Below are positions 8,715-18,754 of a stretch of 64,000 nt of DNA, piece after piece. A program made the translations under genes and the position numbers. Below the pieces are notes generated by a model, which saw nothing but the letters and a program-made list of their open reading frames with translations, was not told the DNA's origin and made no database searches. How positions within the stretch are numbered: position 1 is the first letter of the stretch; every line of letters begins with the position of its first letter. This stretch comes from Keratinibaculum paraultunense (lineage in GTDB: Bacteria; Bacillota; Clostridia; Tissierellales; Tepidimicrobiaceae), in contig NZ_CP068564.1 of the NCBI RefSeq assembly GCF_016767175.1, positions 186,001 through 250,000 of the forward strand. The letters run 5' to 3'.

Positions 8715-11700
8715 ATGAAGAGAAAACTATCATTACTTTTAGCAGTAGTAATGATTCTAGGGAGCTTCTCAATGGCTTTTGCAGCCGAGGAAGAAGTAAA
8801 TCCTGCGAAGTTCCTAGAAAAAGAAGGAATATTAGTAGGAAATGAATCAGGCGATTTAATGCTTGATGAGCCACTACTAAGAAGAGACGCAGTAGTTATA
8901 TTAAGTAGACTTATGAAAGCAGAAGACGAAGCAAAGAACTTTAAAGAAGAAGGTCTACCAACATTTAAAGACATAACAGACAAATACTACACACCATACT
9001 TAGCTTGGGCTCAATCCAATAAGTATATAAAAGGACACACAGAAGAAAAATTTGGTTTCAATGACAATCTAACAACTAAAGAATTTGCAGCAGTTCTTTT
9101 AAGAGCTCTAGGCTATTTAGAAGAAGCAGATGATTGGGAAGAATTATTTATAAAAGCTAAAGATTTAGGAATACTTGAAGGTGTAGAAAAAGAAGCAGAT
9201 ACAAAATTAGTAAGAAGAGAAGTAGCACAAATGATATACAACGCTCTTGGCGTTAAAATGAAAGATTCAGACAAGACATTGGCTGAATTCTTAGGAATTG
9301 AAATGCCAGAACCAAGCGTACTAGAAATAGAAGAAGTAAAAGCTGAAAACTTAAAGGAAATTACAGTAGTACTTTCCAATGCTAAATTAGTTAAAAATGA
9401 AATAGCAATAGAAGATGCAGATAACTACAGAACAAATGCTGGTAAAGTAGTAGACGTAAGACTTATTGATAATGAATTAAGATTACTATTAGATGGTGAA
9501 ATGAAACAAGGCAAGAAATATGACTTATCAATCAAAGATGTACAAAAAGAATTAGATGGTAAGTATGAATTTGTAGCTTATGATAATGAAGCACCAAAAG
9601 TAGAAGAAGTTAGAGTATTAGGTACACAAGGTATAAGAGTTACAATGTCAGAACCAGTTAAGAATCCTCATGAAAAAGACTTTAGATTAGATGGTAAAAA
9701 CTTTGTAATGAGAGTTAGAAACTATGGTAGAGATATTACTTTAATACCTTATAGAGAAAATGGAAAATTTGAAGAAGGCGAACATGAATTAACAGTAGGT
9801 CAATTAACTGACTATGCAGGATTCAAATCAAAAGAAGAAAAATTTGACATAAATATAGTAGAAGATACTACTAAACCAGTAGTTAAGAGAATAATAGCTA
9901 AAAATAATTCTGTAGTAGTTGAATTTGAACAAGAAGTACATCCAGATTCAATAAATAAGACTAATGTATCTTGGACACAAGTAAGAGGTAGAAAAGCTAC
10001 TGAAGCTGATGGATATGAAATTTTATCAGGAAATAGAGTAAAATATACTTTTGGTAAAGCAAAAGAATTACCAAAACCAGAAGTAGAAATAACAGTAAAA
10101 GGTGTTAAGAACTACTCAGGATATGAAATGGATCCACACACAGAAGTTGTACCATTAACACTAGATTTCTCAAGACCAGAAATAGTAGATTGGAAACTAC
10201 TAGATGATGATGTAATGAAATTAGTATTTAGCAAAGATTTAGACAAAAAGACAGTAGAAGATACATCCAATTATGTATTAAACAAATATAATGAAAGTAA
10301 AGAAACATATGAAGAAATAAGATATGCTGTTAAATCTGCAAAATTAGGAGATGCTAACAATATAGTATTAATTGAATTCAGTGAACCTTTTGTTCAAGGT
10401 GGAAAATATAGATTAGATGTATCAGGATTAAGAGATGACACTACTCTAAGAAATAGTATGATTGATGACGAAATATTCTTCACTTATGGAATAGGTGAAA
10501 ACTTAGATGTAACAGCAGTAGTAAAAAGAGATAAAGAACAAATTATATTACTATTCAACAAAGACTTAGTTAGAAGAGAAGCAGAAGAATTAAGAAACTA
10601 TGAATTTAGAGTAGACAATAAAGATGGCAAACTATTAAGAGCAGAAGATTTATCAAGAGAACCTAGTGTAATACTATACGGTGATGGAAGAACTGTAGAA
10701 ATCAACTTACCAGGAAACGAAAGAGATATACACTCAGTTGTATTAGGACTAAATATAACATCCTTAGATGGAAATAGAATGGAAGATAGAGAAGTTGTAC
10801 TAAAAGAATCTCGTTTAAGTATAACAAGTGCAGTATTATCTAAAGATGGTAAGACTATAACAGTAAGCTTTAACCAAGAAATAACAAAAGCACCAGAAAA
10901 AGATGAAGTAACATTAGAAGGTGCAGAGAAAGCATCAGACTTTAAAGTTGATGTAGTTAGAGGAAAATTAGAAATAACAGGATTTACAGGAGTTCCAACT
11001 AAAGTTGAGATAAAAGCAGGTTCATCAATAGAGTCTAAGTATGAAAATGGAAGTATAACTAAAAAGGCTATGAGTAAAAATATAACAGATGAAAGAGCAT
11101 TAGATGCTGAAATAGAAGCAAAACTAGATGCAGATAACGAATTAACAATAAAAGTTACACTAAACAAAACTATAACTGCAAGTCAAGAAGATAAAATAGA
11201 TGTATTAGTAGATGGTAATCTAATAGGCACTCTTGGAAGCTTTACTAGAGCTGGTAAAGAATACACACTTGAATTAAGTAATCAAGCAGGTGCTAAGAAA
11301 GTAAGAGTAGTTGGAGAAGGATTAGATGAAACAGTAGAGGTAGGACCAGCAGTACCACCAGCACCAGTAGAACCTAAAATAAGCTCAGCTAAAATAGTAA
11401 CAGCTGGACAAGATTATGAAGCAGGAGTGCAAGCAGTGCAAGCAGAATTGACTATTGATACAACAACAACAACACTTGATAATAATACTAACATAGAGAT
11501 AACATCAATAGAAGGTAGTAAATCAATATCTGATACTATAGATATTAGTGATGTACTTGATGATAATGATCCAACTAAAATAGACCTTAACAAATTAGCG
11601 ACAGCTATAGATAATTTAGGACTAGATATAACTGCAGAAGTGGTAACAGACACAAGTGGAACTAATTTAGTACTAAAAGGTTCAGAAGATGGAACAAACA

Positions 11701-12077
11701 ATATTAAATTTGAACAAAGTACTACTAGTCTAACTACTGTTAATGGTACAAATGGTACAGAAGGTAAACCAGCAGTGCCAGAAAAACAATTAATCCAACA
11801 AGAAATAGAATTTGGTTTCACTGCTGTACCAGGAATGTTAGAAATAGGGCAAAAAGTAACTATAAATGGTACTAGTAGTGGTGTTACTGGAGAAATAAAA
11901 TCAATAGATAGAACAAATAAAACTGTTGTAGTAAAATTAGATAAAGATTTAAACGATTCAACAAAAGTACAAAAATTAGCAGTAGGTGATACTATTAATT
12001 CATTTGAGGTAACAACAGAAGGATCAATAACAGTTACAATACCATTCGCAACAGCTACAGGAGTAACATTGCAATAA
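8715..12077 (+). CDS. Major S-layer protein: three SLH domains plus Ig-like repeats
   Basis: This 1,120-residue protein has a signal peptide cleaved after AFA (MKRKLSLLLAVVMILGSFSM...). Three SLH repeats span about 28-195 (for example FKDITDKYYTPYLAWAQSNKY), followed by a long array of beta-sandwich, SbsA/Big-like Ig units (VLGTQGIRVTMSEPVKNP, DDDVMKLVFSKDLDK, VLSKDGKTITVSFNQ). A proline-rich hinge (PAVPPAPVEPK) lies near 905 and the tail is Thr/Asp-rich. The architecture, the near-consensus promoter, the GGAGG ribosome site, the separate terminator and the greater use of C-ending codons (TAC, AAC, GAC) than its neighbours all suggest a very highly expressed structural S-layer subunit. It binds cell-wall polymer through the SLH domains. 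That it is the major S-layer protein is inference. Confidence 0.85.
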   Translation: MKRKLSLLLAVVMILGSFSMAFAAEEEVNPAKFLEKEGILVGNESGDLMLDEPLLRRDAVVILSRLMKAEDEAKNFKEEGLPTFKDITDKYYTPYLAWAQSNKYIKGHTEEKFGFNDNLTTKEFAAVLLRALGYLEEADDWEELFIKAKDLGILEGVEKEADTKLVRREVAQMIYNALGVKMKDSDKTLAEFLGIEMPEPSVLEIEEVKAENLKEITVVLSNAKLVKNEIAIEDADNYRTNAGKVVDVRLIDNELRLLLDGEMKQGKKYDLSIKDVQKELDGKYEFVAYDNEAPKVEEVRVLGTQGIRVTMSEPVKNPHEKDFRLDGKNFVMRVRNYGRDITLIPYRENGKFEEGEHELTVGQLTDYAGFKSKEEKFDINIVEDTTKPVVKRIIAKNNSVVVEFEQEVHPDSINKTNVSWTQVRGRKATEADGYEILSGNRVKYTFGKAKELPKPEVEITVKGVKNYSGYEMDPHTEVVPLTLDFSRPEIVDWKLLDDDVMKLVFSKDLDKKTVEDTSNYVLNKYNESKETYEEIRYAVKSAKLGDANNIVLIEFSEPFVQGGKYRLDVSGLRDDTTLRNSMIDDEIFFTYGIGENLDVTAVVKRDKEQIILLFNKDLVRREAEELRNYEFRVDNKDGKLLRAEDLSREPSVILYGDGRTVEINLPGNERDIHSVVLGLNITSLDGNRMEDREVVLKESRLSITSAVLSKDGKTITVSFNQEITKAPEKDEVTLEGAEKASDFKVDVVRGKLEITGFTGVPTKVEIKAGSSIESKYENGSITKKAMSKNITDERALDAEIEAKLDADNELTIKVTLNKTITASQEDKIDVLVDGNLIGTLGSFTRAGKEYTLELSNQAGAKKVRVVGEGLDETVEVGPAVPPAPVEPKISSAKIVTAGQDYEAGVQAVQAELTIDTTTTTLDNNTNIEITSIEGSKSISDTIDISDVLDDNDPTKIDLNKLATAIDNLGLDITAEVVTDTSGTNLVLKGSEDGTNNIKFEQSTTSLTTVNGTNGTEGKPAVPEKQLIQQEIEFGFTAVPGMLEIGQKVTINGTSSGVTGEIKSIDRTNKTVVVKLDKDLNDSTKVQKLAVGDTINSFEVTTEGSITVTIPFATATGVTLQ

Positions 12078-12120
12078 GATACAAGAAAGACTAAGATTTT
12101 ATAATAGATGAAATAAACAA

Positions 12121-12157
12121 AGAACCCTAAAGGAGAAATCCTTTTGGGTTCTTTTTA
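12121..12157 (+). terminator. Rho-independent terminator of the S-layer gene
   Basis: A 14-bp stem with one mismatch (AGAACCCTAAAGGA pairing with TCCTTTTGGGTTCT) closes on a GAAA tetraloop and is followed by TTTTT. It lies 44 bp after the S-layer stop codon and isolates that transcript from the next gene. Confidence 0.9.
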
Positions 12158-12158
12158 T

Positions 12159-12186
12159 TTGAAAATACAGCATATAGTGATACAAT
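12159..12186 (+). promoter_or_regulatory. Putative promoter of the stalk-domain gene
   Basis: TTGAAA (12159-12164), a 16-bp spacer and TACAAT (12181-12186) lie just behind the S-layer terminator and 40 bp ahead of the next ATG. Confidence 0.5.
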
Positions 12187-12225
12187 AAGAATAAGATGTA
12201 TTAATAACATTTTAGGAGGGATTTC

Positions 12226-13314
12226 ATGTTTAAAAAGGATAGGTTTAAAAAGGTATTGGTTCTTTCCATAGTATTAGTACTAGCTTTAAGTACTATTGCT
12301 ATAGCTGCTAATGAGGTTTACCAGAAGAAACTTACAGCTACCATTGGTAGGATTAAGTTTAAAGTGGATGGGGAAGATGTAACAAAGGAAATTGAAGAAA
12401 AGTATAAAGCACCTGCATTTACAGTTAAAGAATTTGACAGCCGTTCTTATGTCCCTGTAAGGGCTATTGCAGAGCTTATGGGTATGGAGGTCAAATGGGA
12501 TGATAAAACTCATACAGCAGAGATTATAGATGTTAAATCCAAGGTCTATGAGGAGGAAATAAAGAAAAAGGATAAAGAAATAGCTGAATTAAAAGAGGAA
12601 ATTAAAAAATTAAAAGAAGAAGTTGTAGAAGAAGATAAATTGCAAGTTTTAGAGGATAAATTAAACAATAAATATGGTACATACAAGGATGTAAATTTTG
12701 ATATAACATTAAAAGAAAGTAAAAACAATATTGATGTGAAAATATTAATAGACTTAAAGAATTATAATCAGGAGAAATATTGGAATAAAATGGATGTTAG
12801 CACTAAAAAAGCTATGATAGAGGATATAGTGGATACTATATCTAAAGAATATACTGACTACAATATTCATGGAAATATATATGACTTATATTATAAGAAG
12901 GAATTATTTACATTTAACAAGCCTAAAATTGGCAAACTAAGCATTACCCATGATGATAGATATACTGGCGGTTCCTATGATTCCTATATAGATGAAGTAA
13001 TATATGATGAATTTTATTATTATGGAATAAAGGATGTTTATATGTCTAATCTTGATGTAGACAAATATACTATATATTTTGATATTAATATTCCTTATAG
13101 ATATAGAAGTGAATGGAGAAGTTTAAGTAAAGTTGAAAAGGAAAATATATTAGACAGGATATCCAATAGAATAATGTATGATTACTACTACGATTATTAT
13201 GATTACTATGATTATTACAGATATAAAGATGTAAAGATTAGGGTTTATGTAGATGGTGAGTATCAAGGACAATATATAAGATACTATAATGAAAGTACTG
13301 GAAGCTTTAATTAG
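12226..13314 (+). CDS. Secreted stalk-domain (copper amine oxidase N-term-like) protein with duplicated Tyr-rich module
   Basis: This 362-residue protein has a signal peptide (KKVLVLSIVLVLALSTIAIAA). Next comes a stalk domain of the copper amine oxidase N-terminal-like type at about 35-100, with its signature RSYVPVRAIAELMGMEVKWD. A Lys/Glu coiled coil follows (EEIKKKDKEIAELKEEIKKL, about 108-135). Two related units of about 90 residues come after it: one with KYWNKMDVSTKKAMIEDIVDTI, the other with SEWRSLSKVEKENILDRISN. The second contains a run of Tyr/Asp (YDYYYDYYDYYDYYRY). Stalk domains are common in exported clostridial proteins and hold domains off the wall; no enzyme activity is expected. 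RBS AGGAGGG is 7 bp before the ATG. The function of the duplicated unit is unknown. Confidence 0.75.
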   Translation: MFKKDRFKKVLVLSIVLVLALSTIAIAANEVYQKKLTATIGRIKFKVDGEDVTKEIEEKYKAPAFTVKEFDSRSYVPVRAIAELMGMEVKWDDKTHTAEIIDVKSKVYEEEIKKKDKEIAELKEEIKKLKEEVVEEDKLQVLEDKLNNKYGTYKDVNFDITLKESKNNIDVKILIDLKNYNQEKYWNKMDVSTKKAMIEDIVDTISKEYTDYNIHGNIYDLYYKKELFTFNKPKIGKLSITHDDRYTGGSYDSYIDEVIYDEFYYYGIKDVYMSNLDVDKYTIYFDINIPYRYRSEWRSLSKVEKENILDRISNRIMYDYYYDYYDYYDYYRYKDVKIRVYVDGEYQGQYIRYYNESTGSFN

Positions 13315-13355
13315 TGGGACAGGGGGTCTGACCCCCTGTCCCACTATTTTTTTTT
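13312..13355. terminator. GC-rich perfect palindrome acting as bidirectional terminator
   Basis: 16-bp perfect arms (13312-13327 TAGTGGGACAGGGGGT; 13331-13346) close on a 3-nt loop and are followed by nine T on the + strand. It begins at the stop codon of the stalk-domain gene and ends at the stop of the convergent 1,799-residue gene. It is far more GC-rich than its surroundings, which suggests a small mobile, REP-like palindrome that now serves as terminator. Confidence 0.8.
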
Positions 13356-16300
13356 CATATTATATTAGCTAGTATATTAGATAATACATTTGCAAAACTT
13401 AAATCTTTAATTCCAAATTCTTTAATTCTTATAGAGGAAGCAAGATAAATAATTCCTTTTATTTCATCTTCAAATATAATTGGTACAGCTAATAGGGAAT
13501 TCCAATCTGGCAATCCAGTAATATTATCATATCTTTCTACTTTATCCCAATCTATCATATAAACACCTTGTTTAGTTTCAATTACAGATTCTACTATATT
13601 TTGATTATAATCAATGTTATCTATCCACTGTTCTTTATGAATTTTTCTTCCATATTTTTTTACTATTTTTCCATTATTGATTAGAAATATTATTCCTAAT
13701 TGTGCTTCCAACAGTTCTATAACCCTTCCAATAAAATAATAAATCTTTTTATCTTTATCTATATTTTTGGTGCTAAGTTCTATTAATTCTATAATAGCTA
13801 AAACATTTCTTGAGTCATGCACTTCATTTCCTGTTAAAATTCCATCTATAGTATTTATTGGCTTAACTATATTTGAAAAACTTTCATTCCAAAGTTGAGA
13901 TCTATTTTTGCCGGTTTCTTTAGCAATGTATAATGCTTGGTCTACTTTTTCTATAAGTTCATTTGTAGTCTGCCCATGAGCGGGATAAGATGCTACTCCC
14001 ATACTTACAGTAATATCTATTTCTTCTGCTAGTATTTTTTCATTTTCAATTTTTTTTCTTAAATTTTCTGCTATAGTTAAAGCTTCATCAGCATCAGTAT
14101 TGGGAAGTATTATTAAAAATTCTTCTCCTCCATATCTTCCTAGAATACCTTTAGAATTTATACTGTTCATAACAATTTTTGAAATTTTTTGTAATACTTT
14201 ATCACCTGTTAAATGTCCAAATTTGTCATTTACTCTTTTAAAGCTATCTAAATCATACATTATTATGCTAAATGTTTCACTATTATTTCTTGCTCTATTT
14301 AATACATTTTGTAAAGTATCTTCTAAATATTTTCTAGTTAATGCTCCTGTTAATTTATCAGTAGAAGCTTCAATTTCTAGTTTGCGTTTTTCTAATATTA
14401 AATATAATAAATTGGAAAAATGTAAACATATTTCAAGTCCTTTTTTATTTATGTTATTGAGCACTTTATTAGATTCTAAATATAGATAACCTAATATGCT
14501 TTGAGTAGAGGTTGAATTATTATTAATGATTGGCATGCATAAGTATGCCTTTTTATCTTTTAATAAATAATCAATGTCATTGTTTTTATATGTTTCTTTG
14601 TTTGATACTAAAATGGGTTCTTTTGTTGCTCTTATTTTATCAAAAATGTATTTATTATCTAAAATATTAAAATCATTTCCAATAGAATAAATTATATTTA
14701 AATCTTGTTTTTGTCCTTCTATAATTATTGCTCCTTTTGTGGCTAAGGTTATTGAAATTAAATATTTAGTTATCATGTCAATATCTTGGCTAGTATTACC
14801 AGTTAAATTTGCCAAAATATCCTTTTCAGTGTATATACCTTTTGGCATAAGCTGTTTGCTTAAAAAGTATAAAAAGTTCTTATTATTAATAAATTTATTT
14901 ATAGAATTGTTGTTTATTAATTCATTTAATTCTTCATGAGAATTTATATAAATATTAGTTTCAAATTTTGTATTATTTAAAACATTGCATTCATCAATAT
15001 ATTTTATTCTATAAAAGGGTAAACCAAGTTTATAATTATTTACAAATTTAAGCCTAAATTCTTTTGGAATTTGATATATTAATTTTTTAATTGTATTGCA
15101 AGCTTCTATATAATAGCTTACAGCTAGATAGTAGTTTTTTTGATTAAAATAATAATTACCTAATTCAATATTTATATTTGCAGTAAGTTTTTTACTTTTT
15201 TCTTTTTCAGCTAATTCTAGTGCTTTTTCAAGCATTAGTTTTGAGTTATTTTCTTCAACAATGGCTTTAGTATAGTAATATTTAGCTTTAATTTTAGAAT
15301 CAATTGATTTTGATATGTATTCTTCAGCTTTTGCTAATAATTTTTTGCTATTTTTAGTATCTTTTTTTTCTTTTAATATTACTGCAGTTTCGCACAATCT
15401 ATTTATTTTTAAATTGTGATCTTTAAGTTTATTTATATAAGTTAAAAATTCTTCAATATTAGAATCATAAGTATTTTTTTGTTTCAATCTTATACTAATT
15501 ATGTTAGAATCAATTACATTATATATATTTAAAGCATTATCTTTACTTTCATAAAAGCTGATTGCTTTAGAATAAAATTCATTTGCTTTTTCAAAGTCTC
15601 CATAAGCATTAAATAAATTTCCTGCTGATCTATAAAATTGGGGTATATATATTCCTCGATCTGGGTATTTTTCTAAATATTGTTTAGATAGTTTATAATA
15701 ATTATATGCTTCGTAATAGTTATCCATATCTACGCATAAATCAATTAATGAAATATATAAATAGAAAATCATATCTCGGTTGTCTAAATCTAGTGATTTT
15801 TCTAAAGCAATTTTAAAATGCTTGTAGGCTTTATCATAATTTAATTTAACATAATGAATAGATGCAATATTTATTAGTCCCAGCATTTCACCATTGATTA
15901 AATTATATTCTTCTCCTAAATTTCTAACTTTGATAAAGTAGTTTAATGCTTCTTCCAAATCATGATAATAATCTGAATAGATAGTTCCAATATTATTTAA
16001 TGCAATCAATATTCCTCTTGTATAATTGATTTTTTTAAACAATTCTATACTTTTTTTATATAATTCTACTGCTTCTTCAGTTTTATTTAAATGAGCGTAT
16101 GCAAAGGCTAAGCTCCTATAAGCATTTCCTTTTATTTTATCAAATTTATTACCACACTCATCAATTACTTCTAATAAAAGCTTTATACTTTCATTAAACA
16201 TATTTTTAGTTATAAGTTGAGTTGCTTTAATTCTTTTTAATTCTAAACTAGCTTTTTGATATTCAAAGTTCTCTAATGCTTTTTCTACTTTTTTTGTATA

Positions 16301-18754
16301 CTGTACAGTTTCTTCAGTCTTATAAAAAGAGTCTAATATTAGTGCAATATTTATATATATATCTATCAAATGTTTTTGATTTTTTGTTATTTTTGCTAGT
16401 TTTTCTGCTTTTTTAAAGTAATCCATTGCTAATTGAAATTTTTCAGTTTCTAAGTAAAGTGTTCCTAATCGTATTAGCAATTCAGTTTTTTCAAGTATAT
16501 TTGTGTTATCTGTAAATGAAATAGCTTTTTCTAAATTTTTAATTTCACCTTCAATATTTTTTAAATCTCGCATTTTTTCAGCATTTTTTAGACAATACTC
16601 TTTTGCTTTTAATTTATTATTTGAATTTTCTAGATGAAATATTATTTCATCAATACTAGGATTTAAATATTTTCCATCTTCAATTAAATCAGCTGCTATT
16701 TTATGTTTTTCAATTTTTTCTTTTTTGTCCATTTTGTTATATACTATGAATTTAAGCATTTTATTGTTTATATCATAAACAAAGTGTTCATCTTTGATTA
16801 TCTTATCTAATATTCCTTTATTGACTAATTTATCAATTAATTCTTTTAATTTATGCTTTTTTATATCAATAAATTCAAATATAATTTCTATGGGTATAGG
16901 ATTATTAAAAATAGAGATTATTTTTAATATTTCATAACTAACATTATCTAAATCTTTTAATTGTTTCAATAGTACTTCTTTTATATTTTTAGGTATTTTT
17001 AAGTATTCATAATAAGAATCTTCATCTTCTGATTTTTTTATATCAATGTTCCATAGTCCATTTTTATCATTTATATATATTTTTTTACTGTTAAATAACT
17101 CTTTTAAAATTTCAACTGTAAAAAGTGGATTGCCTTTGGATTGAGCATATATTCTACTTGAAAAAAATACAGGTGTATAGTGCATAGACATTGTTTCTTT
17201 AATTAGTTCTCCAGTTTCTTTTAAAGTTAAGTTTTTCATATAAATAGTTTCAGAGTCTTTTCTATTGCTAATATTTTTAATAAATTTTAAAAATTCTTCA
17301 CGTTCTAAAGCATTTCCTTCTTGGTAAGCAAATATTAACATTATATTTTTATTATCTAAAATAGTTTCACATAAATAAGTGAAAGTATTCAAAGTAAATT
17401 TATTTCCATAATTAATATCATCAATTATAAATACGGAAGGCTTGTTTTTTATGCTATCGTTTATGAATGAAACAATTCTATTCAATAATCTATATTCTAC
17501 AGTAGAGTCCATTAAATATTCTGAATCAGCATAAGACAATGTATCCTGTTTATTCATTGTTTCAGGAAGAAATTTTATAAGTTCATGCTTATATTTTTCA
17601 ATAGGTTCAGTATCAGATTCAGATATTAATTTTTTAACTAATTCAGTCCACAATTTATTATTGTTATCTTTTGAATTATTTAAAGCAAAGCTAGAGTAAA
17701 CTTTTGCATTTTTTAATTCTAATAGAAATTGTATTTCATTTAAAAAACGAGTTTTACCTGTACCTAAATCTCCATTTATTAAGAAAATTTTTTTACTAGG
17801 CTTAAATTCTATCATAGAGTTATAGGCTTTTACTATTTTGTTAATCTCATCTTCTCTATTTATTAATTTTGTACGTAAATTAAGTTTTTCTAATTCTTTT
17901 TTACAAAAAATTTTATAATTTTTGTTTAAAATGTTATTTAATCTGGAAACAAAATTATATATGTAATCTTTTTTATAAGGTTCATTAGAGGTAATAAATT
18001 CTTCAATAACTGAAAGTATTTGAATTATATAATCAATTTCTTTAGAAGTATAGTTAGTATTATTGTTTTTAATTTCTTCCATAAAAGATTGCAAGTCTTC
18101 TTTTGGATTTAATTCAGGATTTTTCTTTCGAAGCATTGTTAGCAGTATAATAGATAGAGAATATATATCAGATTTTCTGCTGGAGTTATTTTCAAATAAA
18201 GCAGTAGGGGATTTAAAATATGAATTATGTATTTTATTGTCCATGTAATAATTTTTTTCTAATTCTACTGTGGCTAGATCATTAAGTTTTATTTCGTAGT
18301 CTTTATTTTTTTCTGCAACAAAAATATTGTTTAAATTTAATTCATTATAAGTATAGCCTTTTAGATGAAGATAATTTACAGCACTGCATATTTCAATAAA
18401 CACATCTATAATTTCAAAGAGGTTCATATTTGAGATGAACTTTAATAGTCTCTTGGGTTTTTCAATGTACTCGTATGTATAAAAATATTGTTCTTCTTTG
18501 GCTTCTCTATTGTTAATTTTTAATACTCTATTAAAGTAGTAATCTTTAAGTATATTGCTACAATTGAGATTTACTAAGGATACAAATTCTTTTGAATAAA
18601 AATCTATCAATGAGCTTGGTGCAAAGTTAGCATTTATTATAGTTAGATTCATTTTTTTATTTTTATTCCATAGGTCTAAAGCTGTATAAGTTGAGAACAT
18701 CATATTTTGTTCTTCAATTTTAATTATTCTATATCGGTTATTGAGCAGTTCCAT
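13355..18754 (-). CDS. Pseudokinase-ATPase-TPR-GAF-GGDEF-GAF signalling protein (putative diguanylate cyclase)
   Basis: 1,799 residues. Residues 1-275 have a Ser/Thr-kinase fold, but the HRDxKxxN catalytic loop reads YNELNLNN (136-143) and DFG reads DLA (159-161), so it is probably a pseudokinase. Residues 295-600 hold an AAA/STAND-type ATPase with Walker A GDLGTGKT (about 328-335) and Walker B FIIDD (about 442-446). About 740-1290 is TPR-like helical repeats. A GAF domain follows (about 1290-1445), then a GGDEF domain with GRYGGEEF (1542-1546) that should be active for c-di-GMP synthesis. The upstream RxxD inhibitory site is replaced by NSKG. A second GAF-like domain ends the protein (about 1650-1799). 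No membrane segment is seen, so it is probably cytoplasmic. Strong RBS AGGAGGTACC precedes the ATG. It is a lone gene, convergent with the stalk-domain gene. Ligands are unknown. Confidence 0.85.
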   Translation of the reverse strand: MELLNNRYRIIKIEEQNMMFSTYTALDLWNKNKKMNLTIINANFAPSSLIDFYSKEFVSLVNLNCSNILKDYYFNRVLKINNREAKEEQYFYTYEYIEKPKRLLKFISNMNLFEIIDVFIEICSAVNYLHLKGYTYNELNLNNIFVAEKNKDYEIKLNDLATVELEKNYYMDNKIHNSYFKSPTALFENNSSRKSDIYSLSIILLTMLRKKNPELNPKEDLQSFMEEIKNNNTNYTSKEIDYIIQILSVIEEFITSNEPYKKDYIYNFVSRLNNILNKNYKIFCKKELEKLNLRTKLINREDEINKIVKAYNSMIEFKPSKKIFLINGDLGTGKTRFLNEIQFLLELKNAKVYSSFALNNSKDNNNKLWTELVKKLISESDTEPIEKYKHELIKFLPETMNKQDTLSYADSEYLMDSTVEYRLLNRIVSFINDSIKNKPSVFIIDDINYGNKFTLNTFTYLCETILDNKNIMLIFAYQEGNALEREEFLKFIKNISNRKDSETIYMKNLTLKETGELIKETMSMHYTPVFFSSRIYAQSKGNPLFTVEILKELFNSKKIYINDKNGLWNIDIKKSEDEDSYYEYLKIPKNIKEVLLKQLKDLDNVSYEILKIISIFNNPIPIEIIFEFIDIKKHKLKELIDKLVNKGILDKIIKDEHFVYDINNKMLKFIVYNKMDKKEKIEKHKIAADLIEDGKYLNPSIDEIIFHLENSNNKLKAKEYCLKNAEKMRDLKNIEGEIKNLEKAISFTDNTNILEKTELLIRLGTLYLETEKFQLAMDYFKKAEKLAKITKNQKHLIDIYINIALILDSFYKTEETVQYTKKVEKALENFEYQKASLELKRIKATQLITKNMFNESIKLLLEVIDECGNKFDKIKGNAYRSLAFAYAHLNKTEEAVELYKKSIELFKKINYTRGILIALNNIGTIYSDYYHDLEEALNYFIKVRNLGEEYNLINGEMLGLINIASIHYVKLNYDKAYKHFKIALEKSLDLDNRDMIFYLYISLIDLCVDMDNYYEAYNYYKLSKQYLEKYPDRGIYIPQFYRSAGNLFNAYGDFEKANEFYSKAISFYESKDNALNIYNVIDSNIISIRLKQKNTYDSNIEEFLTYINKLKDHNLKINRLCETAVILKEKKDTKNSKKLLAKAEEYISKSIDSKIKAKYYYTKAIVEENNSKLMLEKALELAEKEKSKKLTANINIELGNYYFNQKNYYLAVSYYIEACNTIKKLIYQIPKEFRLKFVNNYKLGLPFYRIKYIDECNVLNNTKFETNIYINSHEELNELINNNSINKFINNKNFLYFLSKQLMPKGIYTEKDILANLTGNTSQDIDMITKYLISITLATKGAIIIEGQKQDLNIIYSIGNDFNILDNKYIFDKIRATKEPILVSNKETYKNNDIDYLLKDKKAYLCMPIINNNSTSTQSILGYLYLESNKVLNNINKKGLEICLHFSNLLYLILEKRKLEIEASTDKLTGALTRKYLEDTLQNVLNRARNNSETFSIIMYDLDSFKRVNDKFGHLTGDKVLQKISKIVMNSINSKGILGRYGGEEFLIILPNTDADEALTIAENLRKKIENEKILAEEIDITVSMGVASYPAHGQTTNELIEKVDQALYIAKETGKNRSQLWNESFSNIVKPINTIDGILTGNEVHDSRNVLAIIELIELSTKNIDKDKKIYYFIGRVIELLEAQLGIIFLINNGKIVKKYGRKIHKEQWIDNIDYNQNIVESVIETKQGVYMIDWDKVERYDNITGLPDWNSLLAVPIIFEDEIKGIIYLASSIRIKEFGIKDLSFANVLSNILANII

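Noticed and set aside
10598-11167. 189-residue open frame on the - strand inside the S-layer gene (also 11414-11821)
   Set aside because: Ser/Val/Leu-rich antisense shadow of an SLH protein gene with clear coding signal on the other strand; no ribosome site.
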